In this document: positions 1 to 7,206 of the stretch, in pieces | Numbering within the stretch: the stretch's first letter is position 1 | Layout: each line of letters starts with the position of its first letter | DNA from: Betaproteobacteria bacterium | GTDB lineage: Bacteria; Pseudomonadota; Gammaproteobacteria; Burkholderiales; Burkholderiaceae_C | Reading direction: 5' to 3' | Length of the DNA stretch: 19,654 nt | Assembly: GCA_009925955.1 (NCBI GenBank) | Contig: RFPX01000005.1 | Coordinates: 1 to 19,654 of the forward strand | Position numbers and translations under genes: made by a program | Notes under the pieces: model-generated | Seen by the model: the letters and a program-made list of their open reading frames with translations, nothing else | Database searches by the model: none | What the model was told of the DNA's origin: nothing

Positions 1-863
1 GTTTGGCGGCGTTGATGCTGGCTTCCTCGATGTTGTTCGTGGTGGACCAGCGCCAGGTGGGTGTGGTGTACGCGCTGGGTGAAATCAAGGAAGTGATCAC
101 CGAGCCCGGCCTGAAGTGGAAGATGCCGCCGCCCCTGCAAAACGTGGTGTTCCTGGACAAGCGCATCCAGACGCTGGACAGCCCTGAGACGCGCCCCATC
201 TTCACCGCTGAGAAGAAGAGCCTGATCATCGACTGGCTGGTCAAGTGGCGCATTGCCGAGCCGCGGCAGTTCATCCGCAACAACGGCGTGGACATGCGCA
301 ACCTGGAGAACCGCCTGTCGCCGGTGGTTCAGGCGGCCTTCAACGAGGAGATCACCAAGCGCACCGTCAGTGGCGTGTTGGCTGCCGACCGCGACAAGGT
401 GATGAACGGGGTGCGCGAGCGCTTGGCCGATGAGGCCAAGTCCTTTGGTATCGAAATCATCGATGTGCGCATCAAGCGCGTGGACTTTGTGGCCGATATC
501 ACCGACGCGGTGTACCGCCGCATGGAGTCGGAGCGCAAGCAGGTGGCCAACGAGCTGCGCTCCCAAGGATCGGCCGAGGGCGAAAAGATCCGCGCCGATG
601 CGGACCGCCAGCGCGAGGTGATCATTGCCGAGGCCTACCGTGATGCCCAGAAGATCAAGGGTGAGGGCGACGCCAAGGCGTCTGCCTTGTATGCCGACTC
701 CTTTGGCCGTGACCCGCAGTTCGCCCAGTTCTACCGAAGCCTGGAAGCCTACCGCGCCACCTTCCGCAGCCGCAGCGACGTGATGGTGATGGACCCTTCC
801 AGCGACTTCTTCAAGGCCATGCGCAGCAGCGGGTCGGGCAGCGCACCGCCGCCGGCCCGCTGA
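1..863 (+). CDS. hflC: HflC, SPFH/band-7 modulator of FtsH protease (5' end cut off by window)
   Basis: HflC forms with HflK a large membrane complex that encloses the FtsH protease and tempers its degradation of membrane proteins. The reading frame is open from the window edge (codons in phase with position 3), so the true start and the first residues lie upstream. What is seen: the end of a hydrophobic N-terminal anchor, then the family signature VVDQRQVGVVYALGEIKEV, an SPFH/band-7 domain over roughly the first 170 visible residues, and a charged, probably coiled-coil segment rich in Ala, Glu, Lys and Arg (the stretch around SAEGEKIRADADRQREVIIA), ending with FYRSLEAYRATF, typical of HflC C-termini. 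About 286 residues are visible against roughly 290-300 for the family, so little is missing. The next gene starts 10 bases downstream. hflK is expected just upstream by conserved order, but it is not in view. Confidence 0.95.
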   Translation, partial: LAALMLASSMLFVVDQRQVGVVYALGEIKEVITEPGLKWKMPPPLQNVVFLDKRIQTLDSPETRPIFTAEKKSLIIDWLVKWRIAEPRQFIRNNGVDMRNLENRLSPVVQAAFNEEITKRTVSGVLAADRDKVMNGVRERLADEAKSFGIEIIDVRIKRVDFVADITDAVYRRMESERKQVANELRSQGSAEGEKIRADADRQREVIIAEAYRDAQKIKGEGDAKASALYADSFGRDPQFAQFYRSLEAYRATFRSRSDVMVMDPSSDFFKAMRSSGSGSAPPPAR

Positions 864-873
864 GGCCTGGCCA

Positions 874-1059
874 GTGGGCGAAACCCTGGTGCTGGCCCTG
901 GCCTTGGTCCTGGTGATCGAAGGCCTGCTGCCCACGCTGCATCCGCCCCTGTGGCGCCGGATGTTCGAGCAGGCTTTACAGCTGTCCGACGGCCAGATCC
1001 GGTTCATGGGCATGGCCAGCGTGCTGGGGGGTTTGGCGCTGTGGCACCTGTTGGCCTAG
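874..1059 (+). CDS. DUF2065 small inner-membrane protein (YjeT-like)
   Basis: This is a 61-residue protein with two hydrophobic helices, about residues 5-23 and 42-60, joined by a short polar loop containing HPPLWRRMFEQ. That layout and the phrase EGLLPTLHPPLWRRMF match the DUF2065 family (E. coli YjeT), whose genes usually sit directly after hflC; no molecular function is established. The start is GTG at 874. A GAGG overlapping the hflC stop (862-865) lies 8 bases upstream and supports translation coupled to hflC. Likely role, by association only: accessory to the HflKC-FtsH membrane assembly. Identity as DUF2065 is fairly secure; function is unknown. Confidence 0.85.
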   Translation: MGETLVLALALVLVIEGLLPTLHPPLWRRMFEQALQLSDGQIRFMGMASVLGGLALWHLLA

Positions 1060-1097
1060 CGCCGGGCCCCGTCAGGCCGGCGTCTGGAAGCGGCCGG

Positions 1098-1103
1098 TAG
1101 AAT
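1098..1103 (+). promoter_or_regulatory. Candidate -10 box upstream of hisZ
   Basis: The 72-base gap 1060-1131 before hisZ contains TAGAAT at 1098-1103, five of six matches to the sigma-70 -10 consensus, about 28 bases before the hisZ ATG. No good -35 is visible at the right distance. It may give hisZ-purA a promoter independent of hflC, but this rests on one short box. Confidence 0.3.
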
Positions 1104-1131
1104 CCGGGCTTTAAGCGCCTGCCCGTCCTCC

Positions 1132-2328
1132 ATGTCTTCCGCCTGGCTCCTGCCGGAACACCTTGCAGATGTCCTGCCCTCGGAGGCCAAGCGCATCGAG
1201 GGCCTGCGCCGCGCCCTGACCGATGAGGCGCAAGCCTACGGTTATGAGCTGGTGATGCCGCCCTTGTTGGAGCACCTGGACTCCCTCTTGTCGGGAACCG
1301 GTCGCACGCTGGGTCTGCAAACCTTCAAGCTGGTGGACCAACTGTCGGGTCGAACCCTGGGGCTGCGCGCCGACACCACGCCACAGGTCGCGCGCATCGA
1401 CGCGCACCTGCTCAACCGCCAGGGTGTGGCACGGCTGTGCTATTGCGGGCCCGTGGTGCACACCCGGCCTGCAGGGCCATGGGCCTCGCGCGAACCCCTG
1501 CAATTTGGTGCCGAGCTGTATGGCCATGCGGGGCTGGAAGCCGATCTTGAGGTCTTGGAACTGGCACTGGACGGCCTGCGCCAGGCCGGTGTGCGAGACG
1601 CCGTGCTGGACCTGGGAGACGCCCGCATTGCCAACGTGCTGCTGCAGGCGGCTGGCCTTGAACCCGCTCAACGGGCCGCTGTGCAGGCGGCCTTGGCGGC
1701 CAAGGACGCGGGTGCACTGCAGGCTGCACGCGACCTGTCCCCGGTAAGGGCCGAACCCCGCGCAGCGGCGGCCTTTTTGGGCCTGCAGACCCTGCTGGGC
1801 CTGTACGGCCCGGTGTCGGTGCTGGACCGTGCGCGGGCCGAGTGGCCCGAGCACCCCGCCATCGGCCAGGCCTTGGACGACCTGGCCTGGATCGTGCGCC
1901 ATGTTCAGCAGACCCACCCGGATGTGCGCATCGGTATCGACCTGTCCGACCTGGGTGGCCAGGATTACTACAGCGGCATCCGCTTCAGCGTGATGGGCAC
2001 CGCCGCTTCTCAGGTGCTGGCCAGCGGCGGCCGCTACGACCACGTTGGCCGCGTCTTTGGCCGAGAGCGCCCGGCGGTGGGCTTCAGCTTGGACCTCAAG
2101 GCCCTGTCATTGGCGCTGCACCGCTCGGGTCCTGCGCCGATGCCGCGTCCGGCCATCCGCGCACCGTGGTCGGCCGATGCGGGATTGCGCGCGGCGGTTC
2201 GCGGCTTGCGCTCACGCGGCGAGACGGTGGTGTGCATCCTGCCCGGTCACGAGCAAGAAGCCCAGGAGTTTGCCTGTGACCGTGAGCTGGTGCAGGTGGC
2301 CGGTCAGTGGGTGCTGCAGGCGCTGTAG
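1132..2328 (+). CDS. hisZ: HisZ, ATP phosphoribosyltransferase regulatory subunit
   Basis: HisZ is a catalytically inactive relative of histidyl-tRNA synthetase. It assembles with the short form of HisG into the first enzyme of histidine biosynthesis and carries the feedback site for histidine. The 398-residue protein has the class II synthetase-like core: the opening LLPEHLADVLPSEAKRIE, the motif-2-like region around LGLRADTTPQVARIDAHLL (residues about 75-95), then RLCYCGPVVHT, and the HisRS-like glycine stretch ASGGRYDHVGRVFG followed by AVGFSLDLKAL near residues 303-326. There is no C-terminal anticodon-binding domain, which separates it from true HisS. The ATG at 1132 starts directly at the conserved N-terminus. 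purA follows after 24 bases. The presence of hisZ predicts a short-form hisG elsewhere in the genome, outside this window. Confidence 0.95.
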   Translation: MSSAWLLPEHLADVLPSEAKRIEGLRRALTDEAQAYGYELVMPPLLEHLDSLLSGTGRTLGLQTFKLVDQLSGRTLGLRADTTPQVARIDAHLLNRQGVARLCYCGPVVHTRPAGPWASREPLQFGAELYGHAGLEADLEVLELALDGLRQAGVRDAVLDLGDARIANVLLQAAGLEPAQRAAVQAALAAKDAGALQAARDLSPVRAEPRAAAAFLGLQTLLGLYGPVSVLDRARAEWPEHPAIGQALDDLAWIVRHVQQTHPDVRIGIDLSDLGGQDYYSGIRFSVMGTAASQVLASGGRYDHVGRVFGRERPAVGFSLDLKALSLALHRSGPAPMPRPAIRAPWSADAGLRAAVRGLRSRGETVVCILPGHEQEAQEFACDRELVQVAGQWVLQAL

Positions 2329-2352
2329 CCTTTTCCAATCAATCGACAACAC

Positions 2353-3699
2353 ATGAATCAAGCACATTCGACGGGCAAGCCCCAGGGGCATAACGTGGTC
2401 GTCGTGGGCACCCAGTGGGGTGACGAGGGCAAGGGCAAGGTGGTGGACTGGCTCACCGACCATGCCCAAGGCGTCGTGCGTTTCCAGGGTGGTCACAACG
2501 CAGGCCACACCCTGGTGATCAAGGGCGTGAAGACCGCGCTGCAACTCATTCCCAGCGGCATCATGCGCGACGGTGTGAAGTGCTACATCGGCAACGGCGT
2601 CGTGGTCGACCCTTCCCACCTGCTGTCGGAAATCGAGCGGCTCGAAAAGATCGGCCTGGAGGTGCGCTCGCGCCTGTACATCAGCGAGTCCTGCCCCCTG
2701 ATCCTGCCCTTTCATGTGGAGCTGGACAAGGCGCGCGAGGCGCGGCGCGAGAGCAGTGGCGCCGGAAAGATCGGCACCACCGGCAAGGGCATCGGCCCGG
2801 CCTATGAGGACAAGGTGGCGCGTCGCGCGCTGCGGGTTCAGGACCTCAAGCACCCCCAGCGCTTTGAAACCAAGTTGCGCGAGCTGCTGACCCTGCACAA
2901 CGCCGCGCTGCAAGGCATCTTGGGCGCACAGCCCCTGGCCTTCGAGCCGATTTTTGAACAAGCCATGGCCATGGGCGAGCAGCTGCGCCCGATGATGGCC
3001 GATGTGGGTTACCTCATCCACCAGGCGGGCCTGCGCGGCGAGAACATCCTGTTCGAAGGGGCCCAGGGCACCTTGCTGGACATCGACCATGGCACCTACC
3101 CTTACGTGACGTCAAGCAACTGCGTGGCGGGCAATGCGGCGGCGGGCTCCGGGGTTGGGCCGGACCGGCTGCAGTACATCCTGGGCATCACCAAGGCCTA
3201 CGCGACCCGCGTGGGGTCGGGTCCTTTCCCCACAGAACTGGATATCGAACATCCAAGCTCGGTGGGCCATCACCTCAGCACCATCGGTCAGGAGCGCGGA
3301 ACGGTGACGGGCCGTGCGCGGCGTTGCGGCTGGCTGGATGCAGCAGCCTTGAAACGCTCCATCATCATCAACGGCGTTTCCGGGCTGTGCATCACCAAGC
3401 TGGACGTCTTGGATGGCCTGAAAGAAATACTGGTGTGCACCGGCTACACCTTGAACGGGCGGCGCTTGGACATCCTGCCCTTGGATGCCGACGAGATCGC
3501 CGCCTGCCAGCCCATTTATGAGGCGCTACCGGGGTGGTCGGGCTCGACCGCTGGGCTGACCCAGTGGGGGCAGCTGCCGGCCGAGGCCAGGGCCTACCTG
3601 GAGCGGATTCAGGCCGTGATTGGGGCGCCCATCGACATGGTGTCCACCGGGCCCGATCGAGACCACACCATCCTCTTGCGACACCCCTTTCAGCGTTGA
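2353..3699 (+). CDS. purA: Adenylosuccinate synthetase
   Basis: PurA joins IMP and aspartate with GTP to give adenylosuccinate, the committed step from IMP to AMP, in the cytoplasm. The 448-residue sequence covers the whole family (E. coli 432). The GTP/IMP loop GTQWGDEGKGK is at residues 19-29, with Asp24 in the place of the catalytic Asp13 of E. coli, and GGHNAGHT is at 46-53, with His52 in the place of His41. Further signatures are GTTGKGIGPAYEDK, LFEGAQGTLLDIDHGTYPYVTSSN and TRVGSGPFPTE; the C-terminus ends with VSTGPDRDHTILL. The start at 2353 is the first ATG before the conserved core. There is no recognisable Shine-Dalgarno in the 17 bases upstream, which are AC-rich. It follows hisZ by 24 bases, so co-transcription is likely. 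Confidence 0.97.
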   Translation: MNQAHSTGKPQGHNVVVVGTQWGDEGKGKVVDWLTDHAQGVVRFQGGHNAGHTLVIKGVKTALQLIPSGIMRDGVKCYIGNGVVVDPSHLLSEIERLEKIGLEVRSRLYISESCPLILPFHVELDKAREARRESSGAGKIGTTGKGIGPAYEDKVARRALRVQDLKHPQRFETKLRELLTLHNAALQGILGAQPLAFEPIFEQAMAMGEQLRPMMADVGYLIHQAGLRGENILFEGAQGTLLDIDHGTYPYVTSSNCVAGNAAAGSGVGPDRLQYILGITKAYATRVGSGPFPTELDIEHPSSVGHHLSTIGQERGTVTGRARRCGWLDAAALKRSIIINGVSGLCITKLDVLDGLKEILVCTGYTLNGRRLDILPLDADEIAACQPIYEALPGWSGSTAGLTQWGQLPAEARAYLERIQAVIGAPIDMVSTGPDRDHTILLRHPFQR

Positions 3700-3725
3700 G
3701 CAGAAGGCCCACTCGGGGGCTCTGC
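3700..3725 (+). terminator. Imperfect hairpin directly after purA
   Basis: Beginning at the base after the purA stop, GCAGA (3700-3704) can pair with TCTGC (3721-3725) and GCCC (3707-3710) with GGGC (3717-3720), with a two-base bulge and a six-base loop. There is no T-run after it, so it is at best a weak or Rho-assisted terminator, or an mRNA-stabilising 3' hairpin. A TACACT box (3727-3732) follows and could be the -10 of a promoter for the next gene, but no -35 is convincing. Confidence 0.25.
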
Positions 3726-3791
3726 GTACACTCACCAGTTTCAAGGCACCAACCGCCATTCCCGCCTGACCCGCAGCAAGGAAACCGCGCG

Positions 3792-4310
3792 ATGCTCACC
3801 GACGACGGCAAACACCTCTATGTCTCCTGGGACGCCTACCACCGCTTGATCGAGAAGTTGGCGATACAGGTCTGGGACTCGGGCTGGGCCTTCGATCAGA
3901 TCCTGTGTCTGGCACGGGGAGGCATGCGCCCGGGCGACGTGTTGTCGCGCGTGTTCGACAAGCCGCTGGCCATCATGTCCACGAGTTCCTACCGTGCCGA
4001 AGCCGGCACGATCCAAGGCCGCCTGGACCTGGCGCGTTACATCACCATGCCCCAGGGCGAACTGGCGGGCCGGGTGCTGTTGGTGGACGACCTGGCCGAC
4101 TCGGGCATCACGCTCAAGGCGGTGGTGGAGCGCTTGCGCGCCATGCCGGCCATCACCGAACTGCGCTCAGCGGTGATCTGGACCAAGGCGGTCTCGAGCT
4201 ACCAACCCGACTACACCGTGGAGCACCTGCCCACCAGCCCTTGGATCCACCAGCCCTTCGAGGAATACGACGGACTGCGTCCTGACGCGCTGGTGCGGCG
4301 CCTGGGCTGA
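3792..4310 (+). CDS. Purine-type phosphoribosyltransferase (xanthine/guanine/hypoxanthine class)
   Basis: This is a 172-residue type I phosphoribosyltransferase, predicted to transfer the ribose-phosphate of PRPP to a nucleobase. The PRPP loop is VLLVDDLADSGIT at residues 95-107, with the paired Asp residues and the Asp-Ser-Gly turn. The conserved ARGGMRPG at 41-48 and the late PWIHQPFE (150-157) resemble the Gpt-like purine salvage branch rather than pyrimidine PyrR or OPRT. The start is ATG 3792, with AAGGAA at 3778-3783 eight bases upstream; the frame stays open into the end of purA, but that part is purA shadow. Its place after purA supports purine salvage, perhaps returning xanthine, guanine or hypoxanthine to the nucleotide pool. 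The exact base cannot be read from the sequence, so no gene symbol is given. It is convergent with the acylase gene, with 17 bases between them. Confidence 0.85.
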   Translation: MLTDDGKHLYVSWDAYHRLIEKLAIQVWDSGWAFDQILCLARGGMRPGDVLSRVFDKPLAIMSTSSYRAEAGTIQGRLDLARYITMPQGELAGRVLLVDDLADSGITLKAVVERLRAMPAITELRSAVIWTKAVSSYQPDYTVEHLPTSPWIHQPFEEYDGLRPDALVRRLG

Positions 4311-4330
4311 GCGCGGGTCAGCGCGGGTCA
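4311..4330. repeat. Two adjacent copies of a 10-bp unit between convergent genes
   Basis: GCGCGGGTCA occurs at 4311-4320 and again at 4321-4330, followed by a partial third copy (GCGCG). The second copy contains the stop codon of the minus-strand acylase (TCA at 4328-4330). It fills the whole gap between the two convergent genes; no intrinsic terminator is seen here. It is probably a small slippage duplication. Confidence 0.6.
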
Positions 4331-6844
4331 GCGCGCGGGGGCAGGGCGCAGGGTCAGGCTCTGCGTTGGGCCCTGCTCGTGCGCGGCGGGCCACACGGGA
4401 ACACCAGAACCTTCGGCCCAGTTCTTCAACCAGGACCGGTAGCCGGGCATCCAAGGCAGGCCACTTTGGCCCGAACTGTGGATGAAGCGCGAGCGGCTGC
4501 GGTCCCCCAGGTCATACACCGCCTTGAGGCTGGGGCCATGGGTGGCCCTGTAGCGCTGCGAGGCTGGCCCCCCCAAGCCCACGCGCAGGGCGTGCACCGT
4601 GTACGTATCGCCGCCCATGGGCAGGGTGAGCCCGAACCAGGGCTCTAGAGGCTTGACCCGAGAAAAGGGGCGGTGTTCGGCCACCATTTGGTGCACGCGG
4701 TCCCAACGCCATTCGTCGATGTTCGGCCCCAGCCGCTCGCTGAGTTCCTGCAGCGCAGCGTCCCAGGCGCGTTGGCTTTGCCCTTCGCAGCTCTCTTGTT
4801 CTGGCGTGCGGGGGTCGTCGCACCACCATGCGTCCTGCCGCTCCAACACGCCCAGCACCGCATCGTGAAAGCTGCGCTGCGCAAACGAGCGCTCAAAGCG
4901 CTCACGCCCGATGCGTGGCGAGAAGAGTTGTTCGGCCAAGGCGCGCTGCCAGGCCCAGATCAGCAGGGGTGCCACTCCATCGGCGCGCATGTGGCCGTCA
5001 AACGCGGCCAGGCGTTGCTGTGCAGCCGCGGTCAGCGCATGCGTTCCGCGCACCTGGCGCAACCAGGGCAGCAGCACTTGAGCGGCCAAGGACACCTCAT
5101 CCTGCTGCAGCGCGCTCATCTGCTGTGGGCTGTGCTGCGGCCGCGACGTCAACACCTGCTCGATGCGCAATTGCCGGTAGGGCAGTGCCCAATCGCTGCC
5201 CAGGTAATAGGGGTAGTCGTCGTCATGCAGGCGGTGGTTGGCCGTGGCAATCCACCCCTGTTCAGGGTCGATCACGCGAGGCGTTTGGTGTGCGGGTACC
5301 CACCCCACCCAGTCGTAGCGTGACTCCCAGCCAGGCGCCGGTGCCAGGCCCATCAGGTCGTGGTCGGCGCGGCGCAGCGGTACGCGGCCTGCGGCCACCA
5401 TACCGATGCGGCCTTCCGTATCCGCCACCACCATGCTTTGCATGGGGGCCGTCCACCGCTGGGTGGCTTGAATGAAGGCCGGCACGGTCCGGGCTTGGGC
5501 CATCGCCAGCCCCGCGGCAATCAGGTCGACATCCTCTTCCAGGGCGGTCCACCGCAGGGCCAGCACATAGGGGCCCAGGTCCAAGCCCTTGAAGGTGCCC
5601 GCGTCCGAAATGACGGGGCCGTGGCGGGTGCGTCGAACCGTGATCTTGTGCTCGGCTCCACCTTTGACCCGGATCGTTTCGTCCCACGACTCGAAGGCGG
5701 CCGTGCCGCTGGGGGTTCGGTATCGCTTGGGGTCGGTGGGGTCGACGGCTTCGATGTACAGGTCCTGCACGTCCGGGCCTGTATTGGTGAAGCCCCAGGC
5801 CACGTGGGCGGACTGCCCCAGCACCACCAGGGGAAGGCCTGGAAGCGTGGCACCCGCAATCTCCAGATGGGGTGCCTTCAGCCGCGCGAAGTACCACAGC
5901 GCCGGCGTACTCAAACCCAGATGTGGATCGTTGGCCAACAAGGGCGCGCCCGTGGTGGTGCGCTTCCCAGACAAGACCCAGTTGTTGGAGCCGGCCCCTT
6001 CAATGCCCGAGGGCGGGGCGACGCGAAGCAGGTGGTCCAGGGTGGCGTCAACGCGGGCAGGGCTGCTCGCCAGCGCTGGGTTGTCGGGCTTGGCCAGCCC
6101 CAGTTCCCGGTACAGGGCCACATAGTCGCGCGTGGCGGGGTAGTCGTCTCCTGGGTAGGGCGGCAGCACCTCTTCGATGCGCTGGGCATCCAGCACGGCG
6201 CTCAGGCGCAGGCGCATCAATTCCGTGGTCCAGTTGCCCCCGAGGTCCCAGGCCATCATCAGACTCCAGGACAGGCTGTCGACCGGTGTCCATGGCTCAG
6301 GCCTGACCCCCAAGAGCCAGAACTCCGGTGGCCACACCCGCGTGTGGGCCATCGCCGCATTCACCCCGGCGGCATAGGCCTGCAGCAGTTCACGGCTGGC
6401 CGGCCCCATCCGCTCCCATTGGGCCTGTGCCGCGCGGCGCACCCCCAAAGCCCGCAGGAACCGATCGTTGTCCAGCGCGGCCTCACCAAACACCTCGGCC
6501 AAGCGCCCCGCGCCAATCCGGCGTTGGGTCTCCATTTGCCACAGGCGGTCTTGCGCATGGACGAAGCCCAGGGCATAGGCGGCATCGGGCAGGCTGTCGG
6601 CCGTGATGGACGGTATGCCGTGTGTGTCGCGCTCGATGCGAACGCTGGCGCGCAGTTCGCCGCCGTCTGCAGGCATGGCCGGCTTCAAAACCAGTTCGCC
6701 GGCGACCTGCGGTTCAGCGCTCTTGAGCAGCAGGGTCAGGGCCAGGGCGCCTGCCGCCATCAGTGCCATGGGGGTGAGCACAGCCCAGCGCAGCCAGCGT
6801 CGCCGGCGGGGCGAGGTTGCGGGGGCCGATTCCGGATGCGTCAT
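4328..6844 (-). CDS. Penicillin acylase family N-terminal nucleophile hydrolase (S45-type)
   Basis: This family cleaves amide bonds of penicillins, N-acyl-homoserine lactones or similar acyl-amides in the periplasm after self-cleavage into alpha and beta chains. The 838-residue precursor begins with a basic stretch (RRRRW) and a hydrophobic helix, residues about 20-42, a signal or anchor. The alpha-chain signature IERDTHGIPSITADSLPDAAYALGF lies near residues 70-95. The autoprocessing site is Gly285-Ser286 followed by NNW, so Ser286 would be the beta-chain nucleophile; NDPHLGL follows. Asn536 (in ATANHRL) and Arg557 (in LPYRQLRI) fit the oxyanion Asn241 and Arg263 of E. coli penicillin G acylase; this alignment is by eye. 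I chose ATG 6844 because the extra 25 residues from an upstream ATG at 6919 are not signal-like. The substrate is unknown. Its own promoter must lie between 6844 and the tRNA terminator. Confidence 0.9.
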   Translation of the reverse strand: MTHPESAPATSPRRRRWLRWAVLTPMALMAAGALALTLLLKSAEPQVAGELVLKPAMPADGGELRASVRIERDTHGIPSITADSLPDAAYALGFVHAQDRLWQMETQRRIGAGRLAEVFGEAALDNDRFLRALGVRRAAQAQWERMGPASRELLQAYAAGVNAAMAHTRVWPPEFWLLGVRPEPWTPVDSLSWSLMMAWDLGGNWTTELMRLRLSAVLDAQRIEEVLPPYPGDDYPATRDYVALYRELGLAKPDNPALASSPARVDATLDHLLRVAPPSGIEGAGSNNWVLSGKRTTTGAPLLANDPHLGLSTPALWYFARLKAPHLEIAGATLPGLPLVVLGQSAHVAWGFTNTGPDVQDLYIEAVDPTDPKRYRTPSGTAAFESWDETIRVKGGAEHKITVRRTRHGPVISDAGTFKGLDLGPYVLALRWTALEEDVDLIAAGLAMAQARTVPAFIQATQRWTAPMQSMVVADTEGRIGMVAAGRVPLRRADHDLMGLAPAPGWESRYDWVGWVPAHQTPRVIDPEQGWIATANHRLHDDDYPYYLGSDWALPYRQLRIEQVLTSRPQHSPQQMSALQQDEVSLAAQVLLPWLRQVRGTHALTAAAQQRLAAFDGHMRADGVAPLLIWAWQRALAEQLFSPRIGRERFERSFAQRSFHDAVLGVLERQDAWWCDDPRTPEQESCEGQSQRAWDAALQELSERLGPNIDEWRWDRVHQMVAEHRPFSRVKPLEPWFGLTLPMGGDTYTVHALRVGLGGPASQRYRATHGPSLKAVYDLGDRSRSRFIHSSGQSGLPWMPGYRSWLKNWAEGSGVPVWPAAHEQGPTQSLTLRPAPAR

Positions 6845-6933
6845 GGGGTCATTGTGCGCCGCGCCGGCCTGCCGTAGATCACCCGAGCGCTGCGGGCGAA
6901 TGATGCAGAATCGCCCCATGGGGTTCAGCCAAC

Positions 6934-6966
6934 AAAAAAGCCTTCCACGCGGTGCGTTGGAAGGCT
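6934..6966 (-). terminator. Intrinsic terminator downstream of tRNA-Leu
   Basis: Read on the minus strand, AGCCTTCCA (6966-6958) pairs perfectly with TGGAAGGCT (6947-6939) over 9 bp with a 10-base loop, and a run of six T follows (6939-6934). It lies 66 bases beyond the tRNA 3' end and separates the tRNA transcript from the acylase gene. On the plus strand only CTTT follows, so termination should be mainly minus-strand. Confidence 0.88.
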
Positions 6967-7032
6967 CTTTGCGGGTTGCTGGCGGTGGGCTCGCAAGGGA
7001 CCACCGCTTGATCTTCGCCGCTGCGCCACCGT

Positions 7033-7117
<85 letters not shown>

Positions 7118-7206
7118 CCAATTCAGCTGACGCGATCAGCGAAAACAGAGAGTCTATCATCAAAAAATCAAAGATTTCAAATCCCACCACGGGGCTGCTG
7201 CAGGAA
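7118..7206. promoter_or_regulatory. AT-rich divergent region between tRNA-Leu and rnr, with candidate tRNA promoter
   Basis: This is one of the few AT-rich stretches in the window. On the minus strand TTGAAA (7180-7175) and TAGACT (7156-7151) are spaced by 18 bases and point at tRNA-Leu, with an expected transcription start near 7144, about 27 bases before the mature tRNA 5' end. That is a good sigma-70-like match. On the plus strand TATCAT (7155-7160) could be a -10 for rnr, but no -35 fits. The region also stays open in the rnr frame. The wider gene-poor stretch 6845-7032 holds the terminator and, at 6914-6923, a CCCCATGGGG palindrome of unknown meaning. Confidence 0.55.

Noticed and set aside
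3534..3791. Long N-terminal extension of the phosphoribosyltransferase into purA
   Set aside because: The extension reads purA in another frame; ATG 3792 has AAGGAA at proper spacing and yields a normal family length.
5360..6877. A 505-codon open frame antisense to the acylase gene
   Set aside because: It has no domain or ribosome-binding site, and the opposite strand carries a complete family with catalytic residues in place.
6845..6919. Upstream start of the acylase at ATG 6919
   Set aside because: It would put 25 polar residues before the signal/anchor helix; the shorter form fits an exported protein better.
6914..6923. CCCCATGGGG palindrome as an operator for the acylase gene
   Set aside because: Ten bases of GC-rich palindrome are expected by chance and no second site or known regulator motif is seen.
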